From NCBI GenBank assembly GCA_027484315.1, contig JAIXTE010000104.1:1-54628 (forward strand): a stretch of DNA of 54,628 nt, read 5' to 3'. Source of the stretch: Burkholderiales bacterium. Lineage in GTDB: Bacteria; Pseudomonadota; Gammaproteobacteria; Burkholderiales; Burkholderiaceae_B. The notes below the pieces were generated by a model. The model searched no databases and was not told the DNA's origin. It worked only from the letters and a program-made list of their open reading frames with translations. Below, in pieces: positions 37,247 through 45,826 of the stretch; within the stretch, counting starts at the first letter, position 1, and every line of letters starts with the position of its first letter. The translations under genes were made by a program, and so were the position numbers.

Positions 37247-37749
37247 GCAACAGTCCAGGAAGTGTGCCTGCTAATTTGAATGGCGATGGCATTCGCGTGG
37301 GTGTGGTTCAGGCCCGCTTCAACGAAGACATCACAAACGGCCTTTGGGCAGCCTGTTGCAGCGAATTGCTGCGCTTGGGTGTACTGAACGAAGACATCTT
37401 GCACATCACTGTGCCTGGTGCCATGGAAATTCCAATCGCATTGCAGCGTTTGGCCTTTTCTGGCGAATTTGATGCGCTGGTTGCTCTGGGCGCGGTCGTC
37501 AAGGGCGACACCTACCACTTCGAAATTGTGTGTGCAGAAAGCGCGCGGGGTATTTCCAGTGTTGCCTTGGCGCACGACGTGCCAGTGGTGAACATGGTGC
37601 TGACCACCTACACCGAAGATCAGGCCATTGAGCGCATTGAAGACAAAGGCGTGGATGCTGCCCGTGCAGCGGTTGAAATGGGAAACCTCATGATGACGCT
37701 GGATGACAATCTGCCCGGTGCCGACGATGAGGTCGAAGACGATGAGTGA
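37243..37749 (+). CDS. ribH: 6,7-dimethyl-8-ribityllumazine synthase
   Basis: Joins the RibB product with the pyrimidine unit. The 168-residue protein has VGVVQARFNEDIT, TVPGAMEIPIALQRL, ALGAVVKGDTYHFE with the catalytic histidine, and a VVNMVLTTYTEDQA block. An acidic tail (ADDEVEDDE) ends it. It overlaps ribBA by 4 bases and nusB by 8. Confidence 0.96.
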   Translation: MSNSPGSVPANLNGDGIRVGVVQARFNEDITNGLWAACCSELLRLGVLNEDILHITVPGAMEIPIALQRLAFSGEFDALVALGAVVKGDTYHFEIVCAESARGISSVALAHDVPVVNMVLTTYTEDQAIERIEDKGVDAARAAVEMGNLMMTLDDNLPGADDEVEDDE

Positions 37750-38242
37750 AGTAGGCAAACCTGATTCAGGAAAAAGGCAGGGTCACACACGCAATGCACG
37801 CCGCCGTTCACGCGAATTGGCAGTACAGGGCCTGTATCAGTGGTTTCTCAATCCCAGTGAAGTGGGTGAAATTGATGCTCACATTCGCGATGCACCCGGG
37901 TTTGACAAGGCTGACCGCGAACATTACGAGTCTCTTTTGCATGGTTCTGTGCACCATCTCGAAAGCCTGATGCAACAGATTCAGCCCTTTGTTGACCGTC
38001 CATGGATCGATCTCAGTCCTGTTGAAAAAGCAGTGTTGGTGTTGGCCAGCCACGAAATGAATACCCATCCCGAGATTCCTTACCGGGTGGTAATCAACGA
38101 AGCCGTTGAGCTCACCAAAACCTTTGGTGGTACCGACGCATTCAAGTTCGTCAACGGTGTTCTCGACAAGGTGGCAGCACAGGCCCGGGACACGGAAATC
38201 AAGGCGCAGTCCAACGCGCAGTCCGACGCTCAATCAGACTGA
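37742..38242 (+). CDS. nusB: transcription antitermination factor NusB
   Basis: All-helical partner of NusE (S10) in rRNA antitermination. The 166-residue protein shows RRRSRELAVQGLYQW near the N-terminus, PWIDLSPVEKAVLVLASHE and PYRVVINEAVELTKTFGGTDAFKFVNGVLD (key part NEAVELTKTFG). I chose ATG 37742, overlapping the ribH end by 8 bases. A Gln/Ser/Asp repeat tail (AQSNAQSDAQSD) ends it. ribH-nusB-thiL is a common cluster. Confidence 0.95.
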   Translation: MSEVGKPDSGKRQGHTRNARRRSRELAVQGLYQWFLNPSEVGEIDAHIRDAPGFDKADREHYESLLHGSVHHLESLMQQIQPFVDRPWIDLSPVEKAVLVLASHEMNTHPEIPYRVVINEAVELTKTFGGTDAFKFVNGVLDKVAAQARDTEIKAQSNAQSDAQSD

Positions 38243-38261
38243 ACGTCACCCAAGGAGAGGC

Positions 38262-39341
38262 GTGGAGTTCGACCTCATTCACCGACACTTTGCTACACCG
38301 TTTTCCGCCCTTGCCCAAGCGAACGGCGGAACGGTGATAGCGGGTATCGGTGACGACTGTGCCGCCTTGCGGCCAGCTGCGGACCATGTTCTGTATGTTT
38401 CAACAGACACCCTGGTTGAATCTGTCCATTTCTTTCAGACCGATGATCCGGCGGTGGTTGGCTGGAAATCTCTGGTGTCCAATTTGTCCGATCTTGCAGC
38501 TTGTGGCGCAAACCCGCTGGGCTTTACCCTGAACCTGAGTTTGCCCAAGCTGGATGAGGTTTGGCTGGCCGGCTTCTCAAGCGGCCTGCTTGAAGCAGCC
38601 AGTCGCTACAACTGCCCACTGGTTGGCGGTGACACAACCTCTGCCGGAACCAACGTCCTGAAAACCATTTCCATCACTGTATTTGGTCAGGCCACCCACA
38701 CCCACACAGGCTTTCACAGATCGCTTGCGCAGGCAGACGATGAAATTTGGGTTAGCGGCACGCCGGGTTTGGCGCGGCTTGGACTTTTGCTGGAATACCA
38801 GCGCCAAGGGCAGCTTGAGAAGTGCTGTGAACTGTCAAACTTGCCGCGTGTTGAAGCTTTGTTGGAGGCCATGCCAAATGACTTGCAGAACTCAGCTTTA
38901 CAAGCCTTGCAAAGGCCTTTGCCCCGTCTTGAACTGGGTCATGGCCTTCATGGAATTGCGCATGCCTGCCTTGATCTGTCAGATGGTTTGAGCGGCGACC
39001 TCCTGCACATCACGAAGGCAAGCAAATTGCGTGCGGTGTTGTCGCAGCGCAGTCTGCAGGCTTTGTGGTTGAATAAATGGCCAGAGCTGACGCACCATGT
39101 TGACAGGGAAACTTTGCTGGACACGCTGGTGTTGACTACCCTTCAGGGGGGCGACGACTTTGAGTTGTGCTGGACCTGCAAACCGGGGCATCGCCCACCC
39201 ATGGTCGAATCGGGTGTTGTGCAAAGTTGTGTTGGGCAGTTGGAAACTGGTGAGGGCGTGTGGTTGCAGTGTCACCCAGACAGCGTTCCGACTCCCTTAC
39301 AATCACAGTCCTATATTCATTTTTCTCAAGGGTCGCAGTGA
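38262..39341 (+). CDS. thiL: thiamine-monophosphate kinase, GTG start
   Basis: Phosphorylates thiamine monophosphate to the active diphosphate. The 359-residue protein shows EFDLIHRHFA, GIGDDCAAL, STDTLVESVHF, WKSLVSNLSDLAACGANP, GGDTTSAG, ISITVFG and LDLSDGLSGDL. GTG 38262 follows AAGGAG at 4 bases, far better than any start inside nusB. The stop overlaps the pgpA GTG. Confidence 0.95.
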   Translation: MEFDLIHRHFATPFSALAQANGGTVIAGIGDDCAALRPAADHVLYVSTDTLVESVHFFQTDDPAVVGWKSLVSNLSDLAACGANPLGFTLNLSLPKLDEVWLAGFSSGLLEAASRYNCPLVGGDTTSAGTNVLKTISITVFGQATHTHTGFHRSLAQADDEIWVSGTPGLARLGLLLEYQRQGQLEKCCELSNLPRVEALLEAMPNDLQNSALQALQRPLPRLELGHGLHGIAHACLDLSDGLSGDLLHITKASKLRAVLSQRSLQALWLNKWPELTHHVDRETLLDTLVLTTLQGGDDFELCWTCKPGHRPPMVESGVVQSCVGQLETGEGVWLQCHPDSVPTPLQSQSYIHFSQGSQ

Positions 39342-39844
39342 ATCCAGTTCCCTCCAAACGGCCCACCTGGCGTTTCATGCTGTCTCATCCCGCACATGCA
39401 ATTGCCCTGGGGTTCGGCAGTGGTTTGGCCTGGTTTTTACCGGGCACATTCGGCACTCTGATGGGTTGGCTGCTGTATGTGTGGATGGATCCCTATCTGC
39501 AAGGTGCGCAATGGGCCTGGGTCATTCTGGGTGCCTTTGCGCTGGGGGCAGTCTGTTGTCATGTCACCGGCAGGGCATTGGGGGTAATCGATCATGGTGG
39601 TATTGTCTGGGATGAAATTGTTGCAATCTGGCTTGTGCTGTTTGTCGCCTCGGCCCATTTTCAAAGCCCTGCAGCCCAACTCGTCTGCGTGGTGGTGTTC
39701 AGGTTTTTTGACATGGTCAAGCCGCCACCCATACGCTGGTTTGACCGTCATTGGAAAAATGGCTTCGGTGTCATGTTCGATGACATCGTGGCTGCGTTCA
39801 TGACGCTGTTGACCCTGGCCATTTACATTCACGTCGTTCACTGA
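39338..39844 (+). CDS. pgpA: phosphatidylglycerophosphatase A
   Basis: Membrane phosphatase in phosphatidylglycerol synthesis. The 168-residue protein has GSGLAWFLPGTFGTLMG, the DHGGIVWDEIVAIW metal-binding block (DxxxxxDE), FRFFDMVKPPPIRWFD and DDIVAAF near the end. GTG 39338 overlaps the thiL stop as GTGA and fits coupling; ATG 39378 is the alternative but trims the conserved start. Confidence 0.92.
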   Translation: MNPVPSKRPTWRFMLSHPAHAIALGFGSGLAWFLPGTFGTLMGWLLYVWMDPYLQGAQWAWVILGAFALGAVCCHVTGRALGVIDHGGIVWDEIVAIWLVLFVASAHFQSPAAQLVCVVVFRFFDMVKPPPIRWFDRHWKNGFGVMFDDIVAAFMTLLTLAIYIHVVH

Positions 39845-39860
39845 CTGACGGAGGCCCGCT

Positions 39861-40358
39861 GTGAGCAATTCCAATCAGGCGTTGTTGCTTGAAATTTCAA
39901 AGCGCTTCATTGCCGCCGGTGCAAAACTGGGTGTCGTTGAGTCCTGTACGGGTGGGGCCATCGGTGCAGCACTCACCAGTATCGCTGGTTCCAGCGAGTG
40001 GTTCGAAGGCGGGTTGATCACCTACTCGAACAGGGTAAAAACCAAATCGGTGTACGTGCGGGAATCCACGCTGGACCAACACGGTGCCGTCAGCGAAGAA
40101 TGCGTCAAGGAAATGGCCAATGGTGGCATGATTGCCTTGGGTGTGGACTGTTGCCTGTCAGTGTCCGGTATCGCTGGACCCGGTGGTGGCTCGGCAGATA
40201 AACCTCTGGGCACAGTCTGGTTTGGTCTTGCAGTGCGGCACAAGTCGATCGAGGCACATCACTTTGTGTTTGTGGGAGACAGGGAATCAGTGCGCGCTCA
40301 GGCGGTACAAGAAGGGTTAACCATTTTATCCAATGTGTCACTCAAAAAGGCTGTATAG
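39861..40358 (+). CDS. pncC: nicotinamide-nucleotide amidase PncC (CinA C-terminal type)
   Basis: Deamidates NMN to nicotinate mononucleotide in pyridine recycling. The 165-residue protein shows VVESCTGGAIGAALTSIAGSSEWFEGG (key part SCTGG, catalytic Ser), LITYSNRVK, VSEECVKEMA and SVSGIAGPGGG. GTG 39861 follows GGAGG at 6 bases. It is the single-domain form, without the CinA N-terminal domain. Its stop lies inside the SOS box of recA. Confidence 0.94.
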   Translation: MSNSNQALLLEISKRFIAAGAKLGVVESCTGGAIGAALTSIAGSSEWFEGGLITYSNRVKTKSVYVRESTLDQHGAVSEECVKEMANGGMIALGVDCCLSVSGIAGPGGGSADKPLGTVWFGLAVRHKSIEAHHFVFVGDRESVRAQAVQEGLTILSNVSLKKAV

Positions 40359-40366
40359 ATTTACAG
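40351..40366. promoter_or_regulatory. LexA (SOS) box of recA
   Basis: CTGTATAGATTTACAG matches CTGT-N8-ACAG exactly, 53 bases before the recA ATG. It overlaps the last codons and the TAG stop (40356-40358) of pncC. A possible -10 (CAATAAT, 40378-40384) follows, which would let LexA block transcription. Confidence 0.88.
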
Positions 40367-40419
40367 TAAAAGTTGTGCAATAATCCGAACATCGAAACCC
40401 AATTTAGTTGAAGGCAACC

Positions 40420-41499
40420 ATGGAAGATCTCAGAACCAAGAACCAGTCCTCGGAAAAAGTGAAGGCATTGGCCGCCGCGCTTAGCCAGATTGAAAAGCAG
40501 TTCGGCAAAGGCAGCATCATGCGGTTCGGCGAAAACGAGGTGATTGACGACATTCAGTCTGTTTCAACTGGTTCCTTGGGGCTTGACGTGGCACTTGGTA
40601 TTGGCGGTTTGCCGCGTGGCCGGGTTGTTGAAATTTATGGTCCGGAATCATCGGGTAAAACTACCCTCACGTTGCAGGTTATTGCTGAAATGCAGAAGCT
40701 GGGCGGTACCTGTGCCTTCATCGACGCCGAACACGCCCTTGATGTTCAATACGCCGCCAAATTGGGCGTGAATCTTCCCGATCTGTTGATTTCCCAGCCC
40801 GACACGGGAGAGCAGGCACTAGAAATTGTCGACGCGCTGGTGCGTTCCGGATCTGTTGATCTGGTTGTCATCGACTCGGTTGCCGCATTGACACCCAAAG
40901 CGGAAATTGAAGGTGACATGGGCGATTCCTTGCCCGGTTTGCAAGCCCGTCTGATGAGCCAAGCACTGCGCAAATTGACGGCCAACATCAAGCGTACCAA
41001 CTGCCTGGTGGTCTTTATTAACCAGATCCGCATGAAAATTGGTGTCATGTTCGGTAGCCCGGAAACCACCACTGGCGGTAACGCGCTGAAGTTCTATGCG
41101 TCGGTTCGTCTGGATATCCGCCGGGTGGGTTCCATCAAGAAAGGTGATGAAGTCATCGGCAGTGAAACGCGGGTAAAGGTTGTGAAGAACAAGGTCAGCC
41201 CCCCTTTCAAACAGGCTGAATTTGATATTTTGTACGGTCAGGGCACTTCCCGCGAGGGCGAGGTGGTGGATCTGGGCGTGTTGCATGGTTTTGTCGACAA
41301 GGCGGGTGCCTGGTATTCCTACAATGGCGAGAAAATCGGGCAGGGTAAAGACAATGCTCGCGACTTCCTGAAGGCTAATCCGGCCATGTCTGCTGAAATC
41401 GAGAACAAGATTCGTGAAAAGCTTGGCGTTCGTCTCCTCGATGCCGCAGCTCAAGCGCCGGTTGCCAAAAAGAAGAATGAAGTCGAAGACAGCGAATAA
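40420..41499 (+). CDS. recA: recombinase RecA
   Basis: DNA strand-exchange ATPase and SOS co-protease. The 359-residue protein shows GKGSIMRFG, the Walker [10 protein letters not shown] at residues 74-82, the Walker B segment [15 protein letters not shown] and loop 1/2 blocks [18 protein letters not shown] and [17 protein letters not shown]. The acidic C-terminal tail ends EVEDSE. ATG 40420 follows GAAGG; the TTG four codons upstream is less likely. The SOS box upstream sets its regulation. recX overlaps it by 23 bases. Confidence 0.98.
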   Translation: MEDLRTKNQSSEKVKALAAALSQIEKQFGKGSIMRFGENEVIDDIQSVSTGSLGLDVALGIGGLPRGRVVEIYGPESSGKTTLTLQVIAEMQKLGGTCAFIDAEHALDVQYAAKLGVNLPDLLISQPDTGEQALEIVDALVRSGSVDLVVIDSVAALTPKAEIEGDMGDSLPGLQARLMSQALRKLTANIKRTNCLVVFINQIRMKIGVMFGSPETTTGGNALKFYASVRLDIRRVGSIKKGDEVIGSETRVKVVKNKVSPPFKQAEFDILYGQGTSREGEVVDLGVLHGFVDKAGAWYSYNGEKIGQGKDNARDFLKANPAMSAEIENKIREKLGVRLLDAAAQAPVAKKKNEVEDSE

Positions 41500-42037
41500 T
41501 TCAAGTTTCTCCGCATCCAAGGGTCCTAAAAAGCCCTTGGTGTCGGCCAAGTCCAAGGCGGTGTCACTGCTTGCCCGTCGTGAGCACAGCCAGTCTGAAT
41601 TGCGTACCAAGTTGTTGCAACGTGGTTATTCCATGGAAGAAGTGGAGCAAGCCATTCAATGGGCAAATTCCCACCAGTTTCAATCGGATGAACGGTTCAA
41701 GTTAAGCTTGTTCAGGCGTCGCGCACCCACCTTCGGTGATCGTGCAATTTCCGCTGAATTGGGGCAGCATGGTTTGGGTGATCTCAAATCAATGGAGCCG
41801 GCGCAAGAGAATGACATTCCGCTCGAATCTGAAGAAGACCGCGCTTACGACTGGATCAAGCGCCGACAACACGCGGGTTTGCAGCAACTTTTCGGTGAAG
41901 AGACCGATTCCACCCCTCAAGATGAAATGGCACTGAAAGCGAAAGTATTTCGGGGTCTGTCGTCGCGCGGGTTTGAATTTGGCAACATCGATCGTGCGTG
42001 GCGTCGTATTTTAGCTGAGTTCAAATCCAATGCGTGA
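41477..42037 (+). CDS. recX: regulatory protein RecX
   Basis: Limits RecA filament growth. The 186-residue protein has a basic N-terminus and helical RecX repeats: [20 protein letters not shown] (key part LARREHSxxEL), [14 protein letters not shown], and a C-terminal [23 protein letters not shown] 41477 lies inside the recA end, so expression should follow recA and the SOS response. It is longer than the E. coli protein because of a charged middle insert (about 95-150). Confidence 0.92.
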   Translation: MKSKTANNSSFSASKGPKKPLVSAKSKAVSLLARREHSQSELRTKLLQRGYSMEEVEQAIQWANSHQFQSDERFKLSLFRRRAPTFGDRAISAELGQHGLGDLKSMEPAQENDIPLESEEDRAYDWIKRRQHAGLQQLFGEETDSTPQDEMALKAKVFRGLSSRGFEFGNIDRAWRRILAEFKSNA

Positions 42038-42306
42038 TATTATCCTTCCCGGCTTATGTGTTTCCATAGAAGTGATAGTCTAGTTTGATAACGAAGCGTT
42101 ATTCAACGACACAAGAAGCAAAGAAAGAGATGGATGAAAACCCTTCACAGCATGCCCGTCATGCCTTGTCCTTGCCTCGGCTTTACGTCCGAGAACCCGC
42201 TTGCACTGTCACGCGAAAAAAACACTCTCCACTTTACGATGTTGTCAGTTCAGCCGCCTTGTTGCGTCTAGCCGATTTGCATTAACTTTCCCAGCAAGGA
42301 ATTCAA
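42038..42306. other. recX-sucC intergenic region with a possible small ORF
   Basis: This 269-base gap must hold the sucCD promoter. A frame at 42130-42285 could encode 51 residues (start MDENPSQHARHALSLPR) behind a GAAAGAG site, but nothing supports it beyond that. No intrinsic terminator for recX and no tRNA were found. sucC has a clear AAGGA site at the end of the gap. Confidence 0.35.
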
Positions 42307-43473
42307 ATGAAGATTCACGAGTATCAAGGCAAGGAAATTCTGAAGAAATACGGCGTGGCTGTGCCCACCGGTTATCCCTGTTTTTCAGTTGAAGAGGCTG
42401 TGGCCGCCGCTGAGAAGCTGGGCGGCCCGGTGTGGGTTGTCAAAGCTCAGATTCACGCAGGTGGACGTGGCAAAGGCGGTGGCGTGAAGGTCGCCAAGAG
42501 CATGGACGACGTCAAAACCTATGCAAGCCAAATTTTGGGCATGCAACTGATTACTCACCAAACATCGGCGGAAGGCCAGAAAGTCAGCCGTTTGCTGGTT
42601 GAAGAAGGTGCGGACATCAAGAAAGAATACTATCTGGGCATGGTTGTAGACCGCGTTACCCAGCGCGTGTGCGTCATGGCTTCCAGTGAAGGTGGCATGG
42701 ACATTGAAGAGGTGGCCGAGCATACCCCTGAATTGATCCACAAGGTCTACGTTGATCCTGTTGTTGGTCTGAGCGACGCAGAAGCCGACGATTTGTCCAC
42801 AAAGATTGGAATTCCTGCTGCTTCTGTGGCCAAAGCACGCGTGGCTTTGCAGGGTTTGTACAAGGCATTCTGGGAAACAGACGCCAGCCTGGCCGAAATT
42901 AATCCCCTTATTCTGACTGGTTCAGGAGACATCATCGCGCTTGACGCCAAGCTGAACTTCGATTCCAACGCACTGCATCGCCATCCCGAAATTGTGGCAC
43001 TGCGCGATCTTGATGAAGAAGATCCAGCGGAAATCGAAGCCAGCAAGTTTGACCTGAGCTACATCAGCCTGGACGGCAACATTGGTTGCCTGGTCAACGG
43101 TGCTGGCTTGGCCATGGCGACCATGGACACCATCAAGCTGTTCGGTGGCGAGCCTGCCAACTTCCTGGATGTTGGCGGTGGCGCAACCACCGAGAAAGTG
43201 ACAGAAGCTTTCAAGATCATGTTGAAAAACCCCAACCTGAAAGCCATTCTGGTGAACATTTTTGGCGGCATCATGCGTTGCGATGTGATTGCAGACGGTG
43301 TGGTTGCTGCTTCCAAGGCAGTCGGCTTGACTGTGCCACTGGTCGTGCGCATGAAAGGCACCAACGAAGATTTGGGCAAGAAAATTCTTGCTGAATCCGG
43401 CTTGCCTATTATTGCTGCCAACACCATGGGTGAGGCCGCACAAAAAGTGGTGGCTGCGACCCAGGGCGCCTAA
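42307..43473 (+). CDS. sucC: succinyl-CoA synthetase, beta subunit
   Basis: Citric-acid-cycle ligase, nucleotide-binding subunit. The 388-residue protein has [12 protein letters not shown], the ATP-grasp segment [40 protein letters not shown] and the [13 protein letters not shown] block that faces the alpha subunit. sucD follows after 88 bases. Confidence 0.97.
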   Translation: MKIHEYQGKEILKKYGVAVPTGYPCFSVEEAVAAAEKLGGPVWVVKAQIHAGGRGKGGGVKVAKSMDDVKTYASQILGMQLITHQTSAEGQKVSRLLVEEGADIKKEYYLGMVVDRVTQRVCVMASSEGGMDIEEVAEHTPELIHKVYVDPVVGLSDAEADDLSTKIGIPAASVAKARVALQGLYKAFWETDASLAEINPLILTGSGDIIALDAKLNFDSNALHRHPEIVALRDLDEEDPAEIEASKFDLSYISLDGNIGCLVNGAGLAMATMDTIKLFGGEPANFLDVGGGATTEKVTEAFKIMLKNPNLKAILVNIFGGIMRCDVIADGVVAASKAVGLTVPLVVRMKGTNEDLGKKILAESGLPIIAANTMGEAAQKVVAATQGA

Positions 43474-43561
43474 AGCCTGCGGTGCAGTGCATTTGACAGC
43501 CATCCAACACGATTGAAAGCAACGCCATTCGAACGGGGTTGCCACTAAAAGGATTTTGACA

Positions 43562-44449
43562 ATGTCTATTCTGATTAACAAAGACACCAAGGTAATCACA
43601 CAGGGTATTACCGGGAAGACAGGCCAGTTTCACACACGCATGTGCCGTGAATACGCCAACGGAAAAAACTGTTTCGTAGCGGGTGTGAACCCCAAGAAAG
43701 CGGGTGAGGATTTTGAAGGTGTGCCAATTTACGGCACCGTGGCTGACGCCAAAAAGCAGACTGGTGCCAATGCGTCCGTTATTTATGTTCCACCTCCCTT
43801 CGCTGCTGCTGCAATTTGGGAAGCGGTGGAAGCAGATCTGGACCTCGTGATTTGTATTACTGAAGGTATTCCAGTGCGCGACATGATGGAAGTACGTGAG
43901 CGCATGCGCCGTGAAGGTCGTAAAACCATTCTGGTTGGCCCAAACTGCCCTGGCGTGATCACTCCCGATGAAATCAAGATCGGCATCATGCCAGGTCACA
44001 TTCACAAAAAAGGTCGTATCGGTGTGGTGTCCCGTTCAGGAACGCTGACCTATGAAGCCGTTGGTCAATTGACTGAATTGGGCTTGGGCCAGTCCACTGC
44101 CGTGGGTATTGGCGGAGACCCTGTAAATGGCTTGAAGCACATTGAAGTCATGCGCCTGTTCAACGAAGATCCTGACACAGACGCTGTGGTCATGATCGGC
44201 GAAATCGGTGGCAGCGATGAAGAAGAAGCCGCTTTGTGGGTCAAGGACAACATGAAGAAGCCAGTTGTCGGCTTCATCGCTGGTGTAACAGCCCCACCCG
44301 GAAAACGCATGGGCCATGCTGGTGCGATTATTTCTGGCGGCAAGGGCACTGCCCAGGAAAAACTGGCCATCATGGAAGAATGCGGCATCACCGTCACCAA
44401 AGATCCATCCGTGATGGGTCAGTTGCTGAAGAAAGCCATCGGCGCCTGA
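43562..44449 (+). CDS. sucD: succinyl-CoA synthetase, alpha subunit
   Basis: Carries the phosphorylated histidine and the CoA site. The 295-residue protein has [12 protein letters not shown], the CoA-binding [28 protein letters not shown] and the active histidine in [18 protein letters not shown] (key part GHAGA). AAAGGA precedes ATG 43562; a TTG two codons upstream is not needed. A strong terminator closes the pair. Confidence 0.97.
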   Translation: MSILINKDTKVITQGITGKTGQFHTRMCREYANGKNCFVAGVNPKKAGEDFEGVPIYGTVADAKKQTGANASVIYVPPPFAAAAIWEAVEADLDLVICITEGIPVRDMMEVRERMRREGRKTILVGPNCPGVITPDEIKIGIMPGHIHKKGRIGVVSRSGTLTYEAVGQLTELGLGQSTAVGIGGDPVNGLKHIEVMRLFNEDPDTDAVVMIGEIGGSDEEEAALWVKDNMKKPVVGFIAGVTAPPGKRMGHAGAIISGGKGTAQEKLAIMEECGITVTKDPSVMGQLLKKAIGA

Positions 44450-44497
44450 TTTTTACACGGTAATTTACCCAGCCTGCTTCTGTAGGCCGGGCTAAAG

Positions 44498-44542
44498 ACA
44501 AACACCCCATTATTCACTCTGAATGGTGGGGTGTTTGTTTTT
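44498..44542 (+). terminator. rho-independent terminator after sucCD
   Basis: A perfect 12-bp stem, ACAAACACCCCA (44498-44509) and TGGGGTGTTTGT (44527-44538), followed by T residues to 44542. The 17-base loop has a second, competing pairing (CCATT/AATGG). Confidence 0.92.
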
Positions 44543-44623
44543 AACTCCTGTGGGGGTACTTCACGCTGACCGAACATCGAAGAATGGGCATTCAACACCA
44601 CTTCCGATGTGAGGGATGCTCAA

Positions 44624-45157
44624 ATGAATACTTTGATGACGGTTAAACGGCCTAAAAATGCCAAAGGTTTTACCCTGATTGAATTGATGATCGCCATTGC
44701 CATTGTGGGTGTGCTGGCAGCCATTGCCGTACCCGCATTTTCAAACTACCTGGCGCGCGCACGAATTGCGGAAGCAATCAACTATGCGCAAAGCTGCAAA
44801 ACCGGGTACATGGAATTTTATGCGACCAGTGGCACTTTGCCCACTAGCAACGACGATGCCAACTGCCCCACCATTTCGACTGACAACGTTCAATCAGTCA
44901 GCATCACTTCAGGGTCAGGCGCTGCAAATGCCCCAGCCATTCGAGTTCGGCTGGTGGATGCAGCACCATTGCCCAACGAAATACGAGACCATGTGATCGT
45001 GATTCAGCCACTGGACCCAGACAATAATCAAATCAGCGACGGAGAACGAATTGGAAACTGGCGCTGTTCGTTGACCACGGATGACGGAAGTACCGCGGAT
45101 AATGAAGTTCGCGAATTTGTCCCCGCCATTTGCCGCAATTCTGTGGCAACAAGCTAA
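44624..45157 (+). CDS. type IV pilin (PilA/PilE-like major pilin subunit)
   Basis: A 177-residue prepilin. A 15-residue charged leader ends in Gly before FTLIELMIAIAIVGVLAAIA, the type III signal cut by prepilin peptidase; Glu5 of the mature form is present. A long N-terminal helix leads to a beta-rich head with four cysteines (SCKTGY, ANCP, WRCS, AICR), fitting a D-region loop. I chose ATG 44624 behind GAGG; a GTG five codons upstream is possible. It stands alone between sucD and moaC, so assembly genes must be elsewhere. It ends directly against moaC. Confidence 0.9.
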   Translation: MNTLMTVKRPKNAKGFTLIELMIAIAIVGVLAAIAVPAFSNYLARARIAEAINYAQSCKTGYMEFYATSGTLPTSNDDANCPTISTDNVQSVSITSGSGAANAPAIRVRLVDAAPLPNEIRDHVIVIQPLDPDNNQISDGERIGNWRCSLTTDDGSTADNEVREFVPAICRNSVATS

Positions 45158-45631
45158 TTACAGCGCATCAAAATCGCTTTTGCCACCGCGCTTCTCAAGC
45201 AAGCGCGTGTCACGCATCACCATGCCTTTGTCAATCGCCTTGAGCATGTCGTAAATGGTGAGAAGCCCTACCTGAACACCGGTCAGGGCTTCCATTTCCA
45301 CCCCAGTTTTTCCAACAGTTTGCGCCGTGCAGGTGCAGTGCACTTCACAGGCTTCGTCATCCAGCTCAAAATCAACTGCCAGTCGGGTCAAAGGCAAAGG
45401 GTGGCACAATGGAATCAGATCCGAAGTGCGCTTGGCGCCTTGAATGGCCGCAATGCGGGCTACGCCCAATACATCACCTTTCTTGCTGCTACCGGCTTTC
45501 AGCACCGCGTAGGCTGGCGCACCCAGTTGAATCGTACCAATGGCCACGGCCTTGCGTTCTGTTTCAGTTTTGCCGCCCACATCCACCATGTGTGCGTTGC
45601 CTTCCTGGTCAAAATGTGTCAAACCGGTCAT
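45158..45631 (-). CDS. moaC: cyclic pyranopterin monophosphate synthase
   Basis: Completes cPMP formation in molybdenum cofactor synthesis. The 157-residue protein shows [21 protein letters not shown] (key part AHMVDVGGK), the active-site [14 protein letters not shown] and [22 protein letters not shown] (key part GVEMEALTG). I chose ATG 45631, 7 bases after GGAG; an ATG seven codons upstream lacks a site. No other moa genes are near. Confidence 0.95.
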   Translation of the reverse strand: MTGLTHFDQEGNAHMVDVGGKTETERKAVAIGTIQLGAPAYAVLKAGSSKKGDVLGVARIAAIQGAKRTSDLIPLCHPLPLTRLAVDFELDDEACEVHCTCTAQTVGKTGVEMEALTGVQVGLLTIYDMLKAIDKGMVMRDTRLLEKRGGKSDFDAL

Positions 45632-45676
45632 ATTTTTACTCCATCCATGCATTCTTATTCAAGCTCATTGGCGGGC

Positions 45677-45733
45677 GTCACTTACCAAACGTCATTTACC
45701 GAACGTCATTTTAGCCAACCTCATTTACCCAAC
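45677..45733. repeat. 14-bp tandem repeat, four copies
   Basis: Units GTCACTTACCAAAC, GTCATTTACCGAAC, GTCATTTTAGCCAAC and CTCATTTACCCAAC start at 45677, 45691, 45705 and 45720; the third is one base longer. They fill the gap between the divergent moaC and bepA-like genes, just before the bepA promoter. Confidence 0.85.
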
Positions 45734-45769
45734 TTTACTCAAGAATGCACCTGTGTTTCTTGAAGTTGG

Positions 45770-45797
45770 TTGAACTTGTTTTTCATCGCGCTATCAT
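45770..45797 (+). promoter_or_regulatory. promoter of the bepA-like gene
   Basis: TTGAAC (45770-45775), a 16-base spacer and TATCAT (45792-45797). Transcription would start about 45804, leaving a leader of some 23 bases before ATG 45827. Confidence 0.6.
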
Positions 45798-45826
45798 ACC
45801 CACACTACCACCGCAAAAAGCCCGAC

